A stretch of 6,125 nt of DNA from an uncultured Candidatus Saccharibacteria bacterium (GTDB lineage Bacteria > Patescibacteria > Saccharimonadia > Saccharimonadales > JAEWBQ01), in the NCBI GenBank assembly GCA_946885745.1, contig CAMPGV010000046.1, positions 1 to 6,125 of the forward strand. The letters are read 5' to 3'. A program made the position numbers and the translations under genes. Positions 1 through 5,819 of this stretch are shown piece after piece. The notes below the pieces were generated by a model, which was not told the origin of the DNA, made no database searches, and saw only the letters and a list, made by a program, of their open reading frames with translations. Each line of letters opens with the position of its first letter. The first letter of the stretch is position 1.

Positions 1-46
1 TCTTCAGACGATGAGCAGTGCTCTGGATCGGAGTACCCTTAATCAT
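1..46 (-). CDS. rpmD: 50S ribosomal protein L30, N-terminal fragment (runs off the window)
   Basis: Only the first 15 codons are present, starting at the ATG at 46-44 and reading [15 protein letters not shown]. Identification rests on position (rpmD follows rpsE in the spc operon) and on resemblance to the L30 N-terminal strand, usually of the form IKVTLIKS followed by a basic stretch; STAHRLK fits that second part. L30 is a small 50S protein of about 60 residues. The start overlaps the end of rpsE by 8 nt, and only a weak GGG lies 7 nt upstream as a ribosome binding site. Oddities: Gly, Pro and Gln stand where Val, Leu and Lys are usual, and an in-frame ATG at 58-56 is followed after one codon by TAG. 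The fragment may be a divergent L30, a damaged start, or an error-prone sequence end. Confidence 0.7.
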   Translation of the reverse strand, partial: MIKGTPIQSTAHRLK

Positions 47-605
47 TGTCTAACCCATGATGATATTCCGCTATCAAGTAATCGATAACTATCGTCTCGT
101 TCAGAAGCTCTTCAACACTTTTACCACGTTTTGCTGCAACGGCATCGGGAGAAGCCATTGTCTTTAACGCGTCAAAGGTTGCACGAACAACGTTCACCGG
201 ATTGGTTGAACCATAACATTTCGCCAATACGTTCTGAACGCCTGCAATTTCTAAAACAGCACGCATTGCACCACCGGCAATTACACCCGTACCTTGCGAA
301 GCAGGCTGCATATAAACTTTTGAAGCCCCATGACGCCCTTTAGTTGGGTATTGTAGGGTATCTCCGTTCAGTTCAACACTGATCATATTCCGGCGTGCGG
401 CTTCCATCGCTTTCTGGATAGCCACAGGCACTTCGCGTGCTTTACCGCGACCAAAGCCGACTTTACCATTACCATCACCAACCACTGTCAGCGCTGTAAA
501 AGCAAAGATACGACCACCTTTAACAGTTTTGGCAACACGATTAACTTGTACCAGCTTTTCTTGCAAGCCTTCGTTGTTGTCTTCTTCTTTCTTGGAGTAA
601 GCCAT
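39..605 (-). CDS. rpsE: 30S ribosomal protein S5, with an atypical C-terminal tail
   Basis: S5 sits on the solvent side of the 30S subunit near the mRNA entry site and contributes to decoding accuracy. The product is 188 residues against 167 in E. coli. The N-terminal double-stranded-RNA-binding-like domain covers about residues 14-80, with [18 protein letters not shown] at 29-46 (the loop where spectinomycin-resistance changes occur in E. coli) and GKAREVP at 54-60. The C-terminal domain includes [15 protein letters not shown] at 105-119 and [12 protein letters not shown] at 132-143. The normal end of the family, [10 protein letters not shown], is at 157-166, after which 18 extra residues (171-188) follow. 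The ATG start has AAAGG 7 nt upstream, and rplR ends 10 nt before it. The identity is certain; only the natural C-terminus is in doubt, because the tail overlaps rpmD. Confidence 0.98.
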   Translation of the reverse strand: MAYSKKEEDNNEGLQEKLVQVNRVAKTVKGGRIFAFTALTVVGDGNGKVGFGRGKAREVPVAIQKAMEAARRNMISVELNGDTLQYPTKGRHGASKVYMQPASQGTGVIAGGAMRAVLEIAGVQNVLAKCYGSTNPVNVVRATFDALKTMASPDAVAAKRGKSVEELLNETIVIDYLIAEYHHGLDND

Positions 606-615
606 ATCTTAACCT

Positions 616-966
616 TTAGAATTCCAGTCCACCTTCACGCGCAGCATCAGCCAGAGCTTTGACACGGCCGTGGTATTTGAAACCACTACGATCAAATGCA
701 ACCTGGGTAATACCGGCAGCTTTGGCGCGCTCAGCAATCAGAGCGCCAACGGCTTTCGCAGCATCAACGTTGCCGGTTTTGCCGCTACGTAAACTTGCAT
801 CAAGCGTCGAGGCGCTTACTAACACTTTTGCACCATCTTCTGCAATAACTTGCGCATAGATATGCCGCGGTGTGCGGTGAATCGCCAGACGGGTGATATT
901 CAATTCACGAATCTTTGCACGGGCACGGCGCGCACGGCGAAGACGAGATAACTTCTTATCGCTCAT
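616..966 (-). CDS. rplR: 50S ribosomal protein L18
   Basis: L18 binds 5S rRNA and, with L5, anchors the 5S particle into the central protuberance of the 50S subunit. The product is 116 residues (117 in E. coli). An Arg/Lys-rich N-terminal tail (residues 4-20, [17 protein letters not shown] region) is typical of the bacterial protein. The C-terminal 5S-binding part shows [20 protein letters not shown] at 91-110 and ends EGGLEF, a hallmark of the family. The ATG start has TAGGG 8 nt upstream, and the gene starts 10 nt after rplF, consistent with coupled translation. No anomaly was seen. Confidence 0.98.
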   Translation of the reverse strand: MSDKKLSRLRRARRARAKIRELNITRLAIHRTPRHIYAQVIAEDGAKVLVSASTLDASLRSGKTGNVDAAKAVGALIAERAKAAGITQVAFDRSGFKYHGRVKALADAAREGGLEF

Positions 967-976
967 AACCTAGGCC

Positions 977-1510
977 CTACTTTTTCTTGGCTTCTTTACG
1001 CAGTACTTGCTCATCCGAATAACGAACACCTTTACCTTTATATGGCTCTGGTGCACGAATCGAACGGATCTCAGCAGCAACTTGACCCAGCAATTGCTTG
1101 TCAGCGCTTTTAAGTACAATTTCAGTCTGGCTCGGGGTTTCTACCGTTACACCTGCAGGCAGAGAGTAATTAACGGGATTTGAATAACCCAAAGACAGGT
1201 TTACAGTGTTACCTTCTGCTTTAGCACGATAACCAACACCAACAAGTGTCAGTTTTTTCTCAAAACCCTGGCTAACACCGATCACCATATTACTGACCAA
1301 TGCGCGGGTTGTTCCTGCTAACGCATCTGACTGCTTGGCACCATCCCGTGGAGCGAAGGTCAGGACGTTGTCGTCCTGCTTAACTTCAACATTCGGGTGA
1401 ATTTCGAGCGCCAATGTACCTTTGCCACCTTTAATAGAGAGACTTTGGCCCTTAAGGCTTACAGTCACTGCGGCGGGTACTTCAACCGGACTTTTTGCAA
1501 CTCGTGACAT
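977..1510 (-). CDS. rplF: 50S ribosomal protein L6
   Basis: L6 lies near the factor-binding region of the 50S subunit, close to the sarcin-ricin loop. It has two similar RNA-binding-like domains, roughly residues 1-80 and 82-177. The family signature [11 protein letters not shown] is at 154-164, preceded by EIRSIR, and the protein ends in a lysine cluster. The ATG at 1510 is chosen because it gives 177 residues beginning [10 protein letters not shown], the E. coli length and N-terminus. The frame is open 22 codons further to 1576, but that part would overlap the end of rpsH by 53 nt and resembles no L6. GGGA lies about 7 nt before the chosen start. Gaps are 13 nt after rpsH and 10 nt before rplR. 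Confidence 0.98.
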   Translation of the reverse strand: MSRVAKSPVEVPAAVTVSLKGQSLSIKGGKGTLALEIHPNVEVKQDDNVLTFAPRDGAKQSDALAGTTRALVSNMVIGVSQGFEKKLTLVGVGYRAKAEGNTVNLSLGYSNPVNYSLPAGVTVETPSQTEIVLKSADKQLLGQVAAEIRSIRAPEPYKGKGVRYSDEQVLRKEAKKK

Positions 1511-1523
1511 GACGATTTCCCAA

Positions 1524-1916
1524 TTAGAATACTGTGCAGAGGACTTCGCCACCCACGCCAGCGGCACGAGCAGCACGATCAGTCATTACACCTTTACTGG
1601 TAGAAACAATTGCAATTCCCAAACCACCGCGAACGGTAGGAATTGCAGTTTTACCGGCATAGTTACGCAGGCCAGGACGGCTTACGCGGTCAAGCTCAGC
1701 AATTACTGGCTTACCTTCAAAATATTTCAAGTCAATGGTCAGTTCTTGTTTAGCACCTTCGCTAATAGAAAAACCATTAATGTAACCCTCATCAGAGAGT
1801 ACTTTTGCCACGCTGATCTTCAACTTGGAAGATGGCATGGTTACAGTTGCTTTACCCACTTGTTGCGCATTGCGAATGCGGGTCAGCATATCTGCCAACG
1901 GATCTTGCATGCTCAT
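1524..1916 (-). CDS. rpsH: 30S ribosomal protein S8
   Basis: S8 is a primary 16S rRNA binder of the central domain. In E. coli it is also the translational repressor of the spc operon, acting on the mRNA near the rplE start. The 130 residues match the E. coli length and start [16 protein letters not shown], with the N-terminal domain to about residue 65. The C-terminal signature is [20 protein letters not shown] at 98-117, followed by GGEVLC at 122-127. The ATG at 1916 is preferred over the internal ATG two codons later because MSMQDP is the conserved N-terminus and TAGGAG lies upstream (1926-1931). rpsN ends 30 nt before, and rplF starts 13 nt after. Autoregulation here is inferred from E. 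coli; I could not identify the S8 mRNA site. Confidence 0.98.
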   Translation of the reverse strand: MSMQDPLADMLTRIRNAQQVGKATVTMPSSKLKISVAKVLSDEGYINGFSISEGAKQELTIDLKYFEGKPVIAELDRVSRPGLRNYAGKTAIPTVRGGLGIAIVSTSKGVMTDRAARAAGVGGEVLCTVF

Positions 1917-1925
1917 CAGATTCTG

Positions 1926-1931
1926 CTCCTA
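1926..1931 (-). promoter_or_regulatory. Ribosome binding site for rpsH
   Basis: The minus strand reads TAGGAG, about 9 nt before the ATG at 1916. It favours that ATG over the internal ATG two codons later. Confidence 0.75.
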
Positions 1932-1935
1932 ATAT

Positions 1936-1949
1936 TAAGCCGAGGCTTA
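1936..1949 (-). repeat. 14-nt dyad beginning at the rpsN stop
   Basis: The minus strand reads TAAGCC, TC, GGCTTA: a perfect dyad whose first three bases are the stop codon of rpsN. As RNA it could form a 5-bp stem with a CUCG tetraloop, just upstream of the rpsH binding site. No U-run follows. Confidence 0.55.
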
Positions 1950-2252
1950 CCAGCTGGCTTTAACCAAGCCGGGGACATCACCGCGCATGGCTGCTTCACG
2001 CAATTTGTGACGGCACAAGCCGAATTTGCGATAAACACCATGAGGACGACCAGTTACACGACAACGATTGCGCTGACGAGATTTGCTAGCATCACGAGGC
2101 ATTTTCTGCAGTTTAATTTGCGCTTCCCACACTTGCTCTTCAGTAGATGACGGATTAACAATTGCCGCCTTCAGTTCTGCGCGCTTAGCCGCATACTTTT
2201 TCTCGATCTGTGCACGCTTGACTTCACGCGCAATCATAGATTTCTTAGCCAT
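1947..2252 (-). CDS. rpsN: 30S ribosomal protein S14, long zinc-independent type
   Basis: S14 helps assemble the 30S head beside S3, S10 and S19. The 101 residues equal the E. coli protein, starting [13 protein letters not shown] and ending GLVKASW. This is the long form. The zinc-ribbon form is about 61 residues and has two CxxC pairs; here only C64 (RNRC) and C80 (GLCR) remain and the partner positions are Thr and Lys, so zinc binding is not expected. The core motif [12 protein letters not shown] lies at 68-79. The start is fixed by the conserved N-terminus and by AAGGG 7 nt upstream; rplE ends 10 nt before. The stop codon opens a 14-nt dyad (1936-1949). Confidence 0.98.
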   Translation of the reverse strand: MAKKSMIAREVKRAQIEKKYAAKRAELKAAIVNPSSTEEQVWEAQIKLQKMPRDASKSRQRNRCRVTGRPHGVYRKFGLCRHKLREAAMRGDVPGLVKASW

Positions 2253-2262
2253 GACTTAACCC

Positions 2263-2802
2263 TTAGCCTTTGAACGGGAAGTTGAACGCTTTCAGCAGCG
2301 CACGACCTTCTTCGTCTGTCCGCGCAGTGGTAGTGATACAAATATCCAAACCACGAAGCTTATCAACCTTATCGTAGTCAATTTCCGGGAAGATAATTTG
2401 CTCGGTAACGCCCATAGAAAAGTTACCGCGACCATCAAACTGCTTTGGACTGATCCCGCGGAAGTCACGAATGCGAGGAATGGCAACAGAAATCAGGCGG
2501 TCCAGAAACTCATACATCCGCTCTTGACGTAGAGTTACTTTACAACCGATCGGCCAACCATCGCGAATCTTGAAACCTGCGATTGATTTACGTGCATTCG
2601 TTACAACAGCCTTCTGACCAGCGATTTTAATCAAGTCATTAACTGCGTTTTCAAGCACTTTTTTGTCACCTACCGCTTCACCCACACCCATATTCAAAGT
2701 GATTTTGGTAATGCGAGGCACTTCCATTACATTCGCCAAGCCCAACTCTTCTTTGAGTTTGGGGGCGATTTCTTTGCTGTATAGATCTCTGAGCCTAGCC
2801 AT
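2263..2802 (-). CDS. rplE: 50S ribosomal protein L5
   Basis: L5 binds 5S rRNA in the central protuberance and its loop touches P-site tRNA and the S13 bridge. The 179 residues equal the E. coli length. The L5 signature region [16 protein letters not shown] is at 26-41. [20 protein letters not shown] at 72-91 covers the flexible P-site loop and following strand. [19 protein letters not shown] is at 113-131, and FPEIDYDK lies at 138-145. The ATG has only AGGGG at 11 nt, a long spacing, but it starts 6 nt after the rplX stop, so translational coupling probably supplies initiation. In E. coli the S8 repressor acts at this junction; I did not find a convincing equivalent fold. Confidence 0.98.
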   Translation of the reverse strand: MARLRDLYSKEIAPKLKEELGLANVMEVPRITKITLNMGVGEAVGDKKVLENAVNDLIKIAGQKAVVTNARKSIAGFKIRDGWPIGCKVTLRQERMYEFLDRLISVAIPRIRDFRGISPKQFDGRGNFSMGVTEQIIFPEIDYDKVDKLRGLDICITTTARTDEEGRALLKAFNFPFKG

Positions 2803-2808
2803 GTTTAA

Positions 2809-3126
2809 TTACGCCCCTACGGCTTCGCCATTGGATTTGAAAACACGAACTTTGTCGCCATTTTCAAGGATCTTGAAGCCGACGCGATCAGCTTTCTTGG
2901 TTGCCGAATTGAAAATAGCAACGTTGGAAGCGTGAATGGAGGCTTCTTTCTCAACAATCCCACCAGCCACTCCCAATTGAGGGTTTGGTTTCTGGTGCTT
3001 TTTGATCATGTTAATGCCTGAAACAATCAAACGATCTTCAGCCAATACGCGTAATACCTTCCCACGCTTGCCCTTGTCGCGACCGGCGATAACAATCACT
3101 TCGTCATCACGTTTAATTTTACGCAT
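2809..3126 (-). CDS. rplX: 50S ribosomal protein L24
   Basis: L24 is an assembly-initiator protein that binds the 5' region of 23S rRNA near the exit of the peptide tunnel. The product is 105 residues (104 in E. coli). The KOW motif spans about 7-34 and contains [20 protein letters not shown] (8-27). A second conserved block, [13 protein letters not shown], is at 37-49, followed by [15 protein letters not shown] at 55-69. The ATG is supported by GAGGG 7 nt upstream. It lies 35 nt after rplN, one of the longer gaps here, and runs to within 6 nt of rplE. Nothing unusual was seen in the coding sequence. Confidence 0.98.
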   Translation of the reverse strand: MRKIKRDDEVIVIAGRDKGKRGKVLRVLAEDRLIVSGINMIKKHQKPNPQLGVAGGIVEKEASIHASNVAIFNSATKKADRVGFKILENGDKVRVFKSNGEAVGA

Positions 3127-3161
3127 TTGTCTGCCCTCGATTCTCTGCTTGGCCTGGTTAC

Positions 3162-3530
3162 TTAAAGTACTTCAGGAGCAAGAGAAATGATTTTCATAAA
3201 TTTCTCGCCACGTAACTCACGAGTTACCGGTCCGAAAATACGGGTACCAATCGGAGCATCCTGGTTGTTCAGCAGTACGGCAGCATTATCGTCAAACTTG
3301 ATTAATGAACCGTCTTGTCGACGAACACCTTTTTTGGTGCGCACGACAACTGCCTTCATTACTTGGCCCTTCTTCACCTTACCGCGAGGAATTGCTTCCT
3401 TTACGGTAACCTTGATGATATCGCCCACGGATGCATAGCGACGGTGGGAGCCGCCAAGAACCTTGATGCACATGACACGGCGAGCACCGCTGTTGTCAGC
3501 AACATCTAAGTAACTTTCTGTTTGAATCAT
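3162..3530 (-). CDS. rplN: 50S ribosomal protein L14
   Basis: L14 is a five-stranded barrel protein on the 50S interface, involved in a bridge to 16S rRNA. It is the first gene of the spc operon in E. coli. The product is 122 residues (123 in E. coli), starting [18 protein letters not shown]. The L14 signature covers about 60-87: AVVVRT, then DGS at 73-75, F79 and NAAVLL. The end, [12 protein letters not shown], is standard. The start is fixed by GGAG 6 nt upstream. It begins only 37 nt after rpsQ, with no plausible promoter between them, so it is probably read from the upstream S10 transcript. Confidence 0.98.
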   Translation of the reverse strand: MIQTESYLDVADNSGARRVMCIKVLGGSHRRYASVGDIIKVTVKEAIPRGKVKKGQVMKAVVVRTKKGVRRQDGSLIKFDDNAAVLLNNQDAPIGTRIFGPVTRELRGEKFMKIISLAPEVL

Positions 3531-3559
3531 CGTCCGTCTCCGAAACTTATAAAGTCGCC

Positions 3560-3576
3560 GAGATCATTTAGATCTC
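3560..3576 (-). repeat. 6-bp inverted repeat spanning the rpsQ stop (S10/spc junction)
   Basis: GAGATC and GATCTC are perfect inverted arms around a 5-nt loop TAAAT that contains the rpsQ stop codon. The next bases on the transcript are GGCGACTTT, not a U-run, so this does not look like an intrinsic terminator. It is the only structure in the 37-nt junction between the two classical operons. Confidence 0.6.
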
Positions 3577-3834
3577 TGTAGCGCGCTCTTCAATATTGAC
3601 TAAAGTCCAAGTCTTGGTTTTTGACAGTGGACGAGACTCAGCAACGGTAACAACGTCGCCAATTTTGCACTCATTGTTTTCGTCGTGAGCTTTCAGCTTT
3701 GATGACTTGGTCGTGTACTTGCCATAAACTTCATGCTTCACACGACGCTCAATCAGTACAGTGATGGTTTTATCCATCTTGTCGCTAACGACCTTACCGG
3801 TCAATGTACGAGCCTGGTTAGTAGCCTGAGTCAT
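3568..3834 (-). CDS. rpsQ: 30S ribosomal protein S17
   Basis: S17 is an OB-fold primary binder of the 5' domain of 16S rRNA and the last gene of the S10 operon. The product is 88 residues (84 in E. coli). [20 protein letters not shown] spans 10-29, followed by the basic loop [19 protein letters not shown] at 34-52. The S17 signature [13 protein letters not shown] is at 59-71. The ATG lies 2 nt after the rpmC stop, and its binding site GCAGGT is inside the last codons of rpmC, a strong sign of coupling. The stop codon lies in the loop of a 6-bp inverted repeat (3560-3576). Confidence 0.98.
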   Translation of the reverse strand: MTQATNQARTLTGKVVSDKMDKTITVLIERRVKHEVYGKYTTKSSKLKAHDENNECKIGDVVTVAESRPLSKTKTWTLVNIEERATEI

Positions 3835-3836
3835 CG

Positions 3837-4028
3837 TTAGTTACCTGCCTTTTGTTTAAGCGCTGTCTTGATGCGGGCAATATCTTTTCTAGTTTTTGCC
3901 AACAAATGAGATTGACCCAACTGACCAGTAGCAGCTTGCATACGCAACTTGAACTGTTCCTTTAATTGAGCCAACAGCGCGCCATTCAGTTCTTCGACGG
4001 ACTTTTCGCGGAGTTCTGAAGCTTTCAT
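3837..4028 (-). CDS. rpmC: 50S ribosomal protein L29
   Basis: L29 is a small helical hairpin at the peptide exit tunnel, next to L23 and near the docking site for trigger factor and SRP. The ATG at 4028 gives 63 residues, the E. coli length, starting [15 protein letters not shown]. The centre reads [14 protein letters not shown] at 24-37 and QSHLL follows at 39-43. A GTG one codon upstream (4031) is also in frame, giving MMKASEL, but the family starts with a single Met. The chosen ATG shares its A with the TGA stop of rplP (TGATG), so termination and reinitiation coupling is likely. GGTGA in the rplP end is the only nearby binding site. Confidence 0.96.
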   Translation of the reverse strand: MKASELREKSVEELNGALLAQLKEQFKLRMQAATGQLGQSHLLAKTRKDIARIKTALKQKAGN

Positions 4029-4441
4029 CACATCACCGAACGTTTTACAAATGTTGTAGAAATAGGCAATTTAGCCGCTGCAAGAGAGAAGGCTTCGCGA
4101 GCTAACTCTTCGCTCACGCCATCCATTTCATAAAGAACCTTGCCAGGACGAATTTGTGCCACCCAATATTCCACGTTACCTTTACCTTTACCTTGACGAA
4201 CTTCCAAGGGCTTTTCAGTAATTGGTTTATCCGGGAATACACGAATCCAGATTTTGCCACCACGCTTAACGTGACGGGTCATCGCACGACGAGCTGCCTC
4301 AATTTGACGAGCAGTAATGCGACCGCGACCAGTTGCTTTCAAGCCAAAATCACCAAAACTCACTTTGGAGCCACGCTGGGCCAAGCCGCGGTTACGGCCT
4401 TTCATTTGCTTGCGAAACTTTGTACGCTTTGGTTGTAACAT
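4028..4441 (-). CDS. rplP: 50S ribosomal protein L16
   Basis: L16 sits near the A site and peptidyl transferase centre and is needed for late 50S assembly. The 137 residues start [19 protein letters not shown]. The motif [17 protein letters not shown] is at 59-75 and KVLYEMDGV lies at 101-109. The protein has the one-residue-longer [10 protein letters not shown] loop (21-30) known from Pseudomonas rather than the E. coli form. Arg82 corresponds to E. coli Arg81, which is hydroxylated by YcfD/RoxA. The next residue is Gln83 where Met is usual in E. coli. Initiation is at ATG 4441 with a perfect TAAGGAGT 7 nt upstream that contains the rpsC stop. The TGA stop overlaps the rpmC start by one base. 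Confidence 0.98.
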   Translation of the reverse strand: MLQPKRTKFRKQMKGRNRGLAQRGSKVSFGDFGLKATGRGRITARQIEAARRAMTRHVKRGGKIWIRVFPDKPITEKPLEVRQGKGKGNVEYWVAQIRPGKVLYEMDGVSEELAREAFSLAAAKLPISTTFVKRSVM

Positions 4442-4448
4442 TTTGCGT

Positions 4449-4456
4449 ACTCCTTA
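4449..4456 (-). promoter_or_regulatory. Ribosome binding site for rplP, overlapping the rpsC stop
   Basis: The minus strand reads TAAGGAGT, a full match to the Shine-Dalgarno consensus, 7 nt before the rplP ATG. Its first three bases are the stop codon of rpsC, so a ribosome terminating on rpsC sits on the binding site for rplP. Confidence 0.85.
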
Positions 4457-5134
4457 CTTGGCTTTTGCAGGTTTTTTCTTGGATGCAGTTTCGGTTTCAA
4501 CTACTTCACCGATAACTTCACCTTTGAAAATCCATACTTTTACACCGATGATGCCGTAGGTAGTGCTGGCTTCGGCTGTTGCGTAATCAATATCTGCACG
4601 CAACGTGTGCAACGGCACACGGCCTTCACGATACCATTCACTACGAGCAATCTCGGCACCACCCAAGCGACCACCCACCTGGATTTTGATACCTTCAGCA
4701 CCTTGGCGCATAGCATTTTGCACAGCGCGCTTCATCGCACGGCGAAACATCACGCGACGCTCCAACTGCTGAGCAACGCTTTGTGCTACCAGAGCCGCAT
4801 CCAGATCAGGCTTGCGAATTTCTTCGATGTTGATATGTACGGGCACGCCCATTTGCCTGCTGATTTCAGCACGCAATTTATCAACGTCTTCGCCTTTCTT
4901 GCCGATTACAATTCCCGGACGAGCGGTATGAATTGTAATTCTTGCTGTGTTAGCCGGGCGCTCGATATCAACGCGGCTAACAGATGCACTGGCAAGCTTT
5001 TCCTGAATGTACGAACGCACTTTCAAGTCTATATTCAGTTTGTCGGCGTACTGGGTACCATCTGCATACCAAATAGAAGTATGTTTTTTGATGATCCCCA
5101 GACGAATACCGTTCGGATGTACTTTCTGACCCAT
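4454..5134 (-). CDS. rpsC: 30S ribosomal protein S3
   Basis: S3 forms part of the mRNA entry channel in the 30S head and, with S4 and S5, has helicase activity on mRNA. The product is 226 residues (233 in E. coli). The N-terminal region starts [14 protein letters not shown]. The type-II KH domain covers about 39-107 with the GxxG loop GKKG at 78-81 in [18 protein letters not shown]. The C-terminal domain includes R131, R132 and K135, matching the E. coli residues implicated in helicase activity, then [18 protein letters not shown] at 154-171 and HTLRADIDY at 176-184. The short Lys/Ala-rich tail differs from E. coli, as is common. The start lies 16 nt after rplV, and the stop is 12 nt before rplP. 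Confidence 0.98.
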   Translation of the reverse strand: MGQKVHPNGIRLGIIKKHTSIWYADGTQYADKLNIDLKVRSYIQEKLASASVSRVDIERPANTARITIHTARPGIVIGKKGEDVDKLRAEISRQMGVPVHINIEEIRKPDLDAALVAQSVAQQLERRVMFRRAMKRAVQNAMRQGAEGIKIQVGGRLGGAEIARSEWYREGRVPLHTLRADIDYATAEASTTYGIIGVKVWIFKGEVIGEVVETETASKKKPAKAK

Positions 5135-5150
5135 AACGCCTGCTCTCTTA

Positions 5151-5480
5151 CTAGTCGGCTACTTTAACGGTGATGTGACAAGTGCGTTTAACAATGCGGT
5201 CAGCACGACCCTTGGCGCGCGGCTTAATGCGCTTCAAGCTGGTGCCTTCACCCACATAAATTGTCGACACTTTCAATTCGTCAACATCAGCGCCTTCGTT
5301 ATGCTCTGCGTTTGCAATTGCAGATTCGAGCACTTTCTTAATAATTGCTGCGCCCTTCTTGGTGCTGAAGGCCAGAATATCAAGAGCGTCTTCAACGCCT
5401 TTACCGCGAATTTGATCGGCTACCAAACGCGCTTTCTGCGCCGACAGACGAGCACCGCTAAGTTTTGCTGATACTTCCAT
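5151..5480 (-). CDS. rplV: 50S ribosomal protein L22
   Basis: L22 contacts all 23S rRNA domains, and its long beta hairpin lines the peptide exit tunnel at the constriction with L4, where changes can confer macrolide resistance. The product is 109 residues (110 in E. coli). The helical body includes [15 protein letters not shown] at 13-27 and [14 protein letters not shown] at 48-61. The hairpin is at about 79-100 with [14 protein letters not shown] at 83-96, and HITVKV follows. The hairpin has no insertion or deletion relative to E. coli as I align it. The start is strongly supported by GAGGTAA at 5485-5491. It ends in TAG, whereas most genes here end in TAA. Confidence 0.98.
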   Translation of the reverse strand: MEVSAKLSGARLSAQKARLVADQIRGKGVEDALDILAFSTKKGAAIIKKVLESAIANAEHNEGADVDELKVSTIYVGEGTSLKRIKPRAKGRADRIVKRTCHITVKVAD

Positions 5481-5484
5481 CGTA

Positions 5485-5491
5485 TTACCTC
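5485..5491 (-). promoter_or_regulatory. Ribosome binding site for rplV
   Basis: The minus strand reads GAGGTAA, a strong match to the anti-Shine-Dalgarno sequence, placed just before the ATG at 5480. It lies just downstream of the dyad at the rpsS stop. Confidence 0.8.
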
Positions 5492-5500
5492 GTAGGCACT

Positions 5501-5515
5501 TTAGCGCTTAGCGCT
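5501..5515 (-). repeat. Tandem 7-nt repeat and small inverted repeat at the rpsS stop
   Basis: The minus strand reads GCGCTAA twice in tandem (5514-5501), and AGCGC / GCGCT form a 5-bp stem (5515-5503) whose three-base loop is the TAA stop codon of rpsS. No U-run follows, so it is not a Rho-independent terminator. Confidence 0.6.
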
Positions 5516-5786
5516 TTTTAGCTTTTTTATCTGCGGCATGGCCACGGTATGTGCGGGTAGCTGCAAATTCGCCAAGTTTGTGACCAACCATTTCTTCGTT
5601 GACCAGGACCGGCACGTGTTGACGCCCATTATGAACAGCCAGAGTCAAACCCACCATTTCCGGCATAATCATGGAACGGCGCGACCAGGTTTTAATTGGA
5701 CGACGATCATTACCTGCGATCGCTGCTTCGACCTTCTTAATCAGGTGAAGATCGATAAAAGGACCTTTTTTCAGTGAACGTGGCAC
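5508..5786 (-). CDS. rpsS: 30S ribosomal protein S19 (GTG start)
   Basis: S19 lies in the 30S head, forms a complex with S13, and reaches toward the A-site tRNA and the 50S bridge. The 92 residues equal the E. coli length, starting [15 protein letters not shown]. The RNA-binding block [14 protein letters not shown] is at 33-46 and HNGRQHVPV at 52-60. The family signature runs across 68-88, beginning [16 protein letters not shown]. Translation starts at GTG (5786-5784): no ATG is available at the conserved N-terminus, and GAGGAA lies 8 nt upstream. The stop codon sits inside a small repeat (5501-5515) ahead of rplV. Confidence 0.98.
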   Translation of the reverse strand: MPRSLKKGPFIDLHLIKKVEAAIAGNDRRPIKTWSRRSMIMPEMVGLTLAVHNGRQHVPVLVNEEMVGHKLGEFAATRTYRGHAADKKAKKR

Positions 5787-5792
5787 TGTTGT

Positions 5793-5798
5793 TTCCTC
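5793..5798 (-). promoter_or_regulatory. Ribosome binding site for rpsS
   Basis: The minus strand reads GAGGAA here, about 8 nt before the GTG codon. It supports GTG as the true start of S19 in the absence of a nearby ATG. Confidence 0.8.
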
Positions 5799-5819
5799 AC
5801 TCAGCTGTTAAGTCGACGC

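Noticed and set aside
1511..1576. Upstream extension of rplF by 22 codons
   Set aside because: It would overlap rpsH by 53 nt, and the added residues match nothing in L6. The start at 1510 gives the standard N-terminus and length.
1422..2150. A 242-codon open frame on the plus strand, antisense to rplF, rpsH and rpsN
   Set aside because: It lies opposite three clearly conserved ribosomal genes. The translation shows no recognisable domain and is explained by biased codon use on the real strand.
2760..2830. Possible S8 translational operator at the rplX-rplE junction
   Set aside because: E. coli regulates here, but I could find only weak short pairings (for example a 5-bp stem with a GAA loop in the end of rplX) and no convincing match to the S8 site. 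Folding and covariation analysis would be needed.
3546..3551. TATAAG on the minus strand as a -10 box for an spc promoter
   Set aside because: No -35-like hexamer lies 16-18 nt upstream, and the predicted RNA start would fall on the rplN binding site.
4607..5167. A 186-codon open frame on the plus strand, antisense to rpsC
   Set aside because: It mirrors S3 in the opposite strand, with no family resemblance and no credible binding site; it is a shadow frame.
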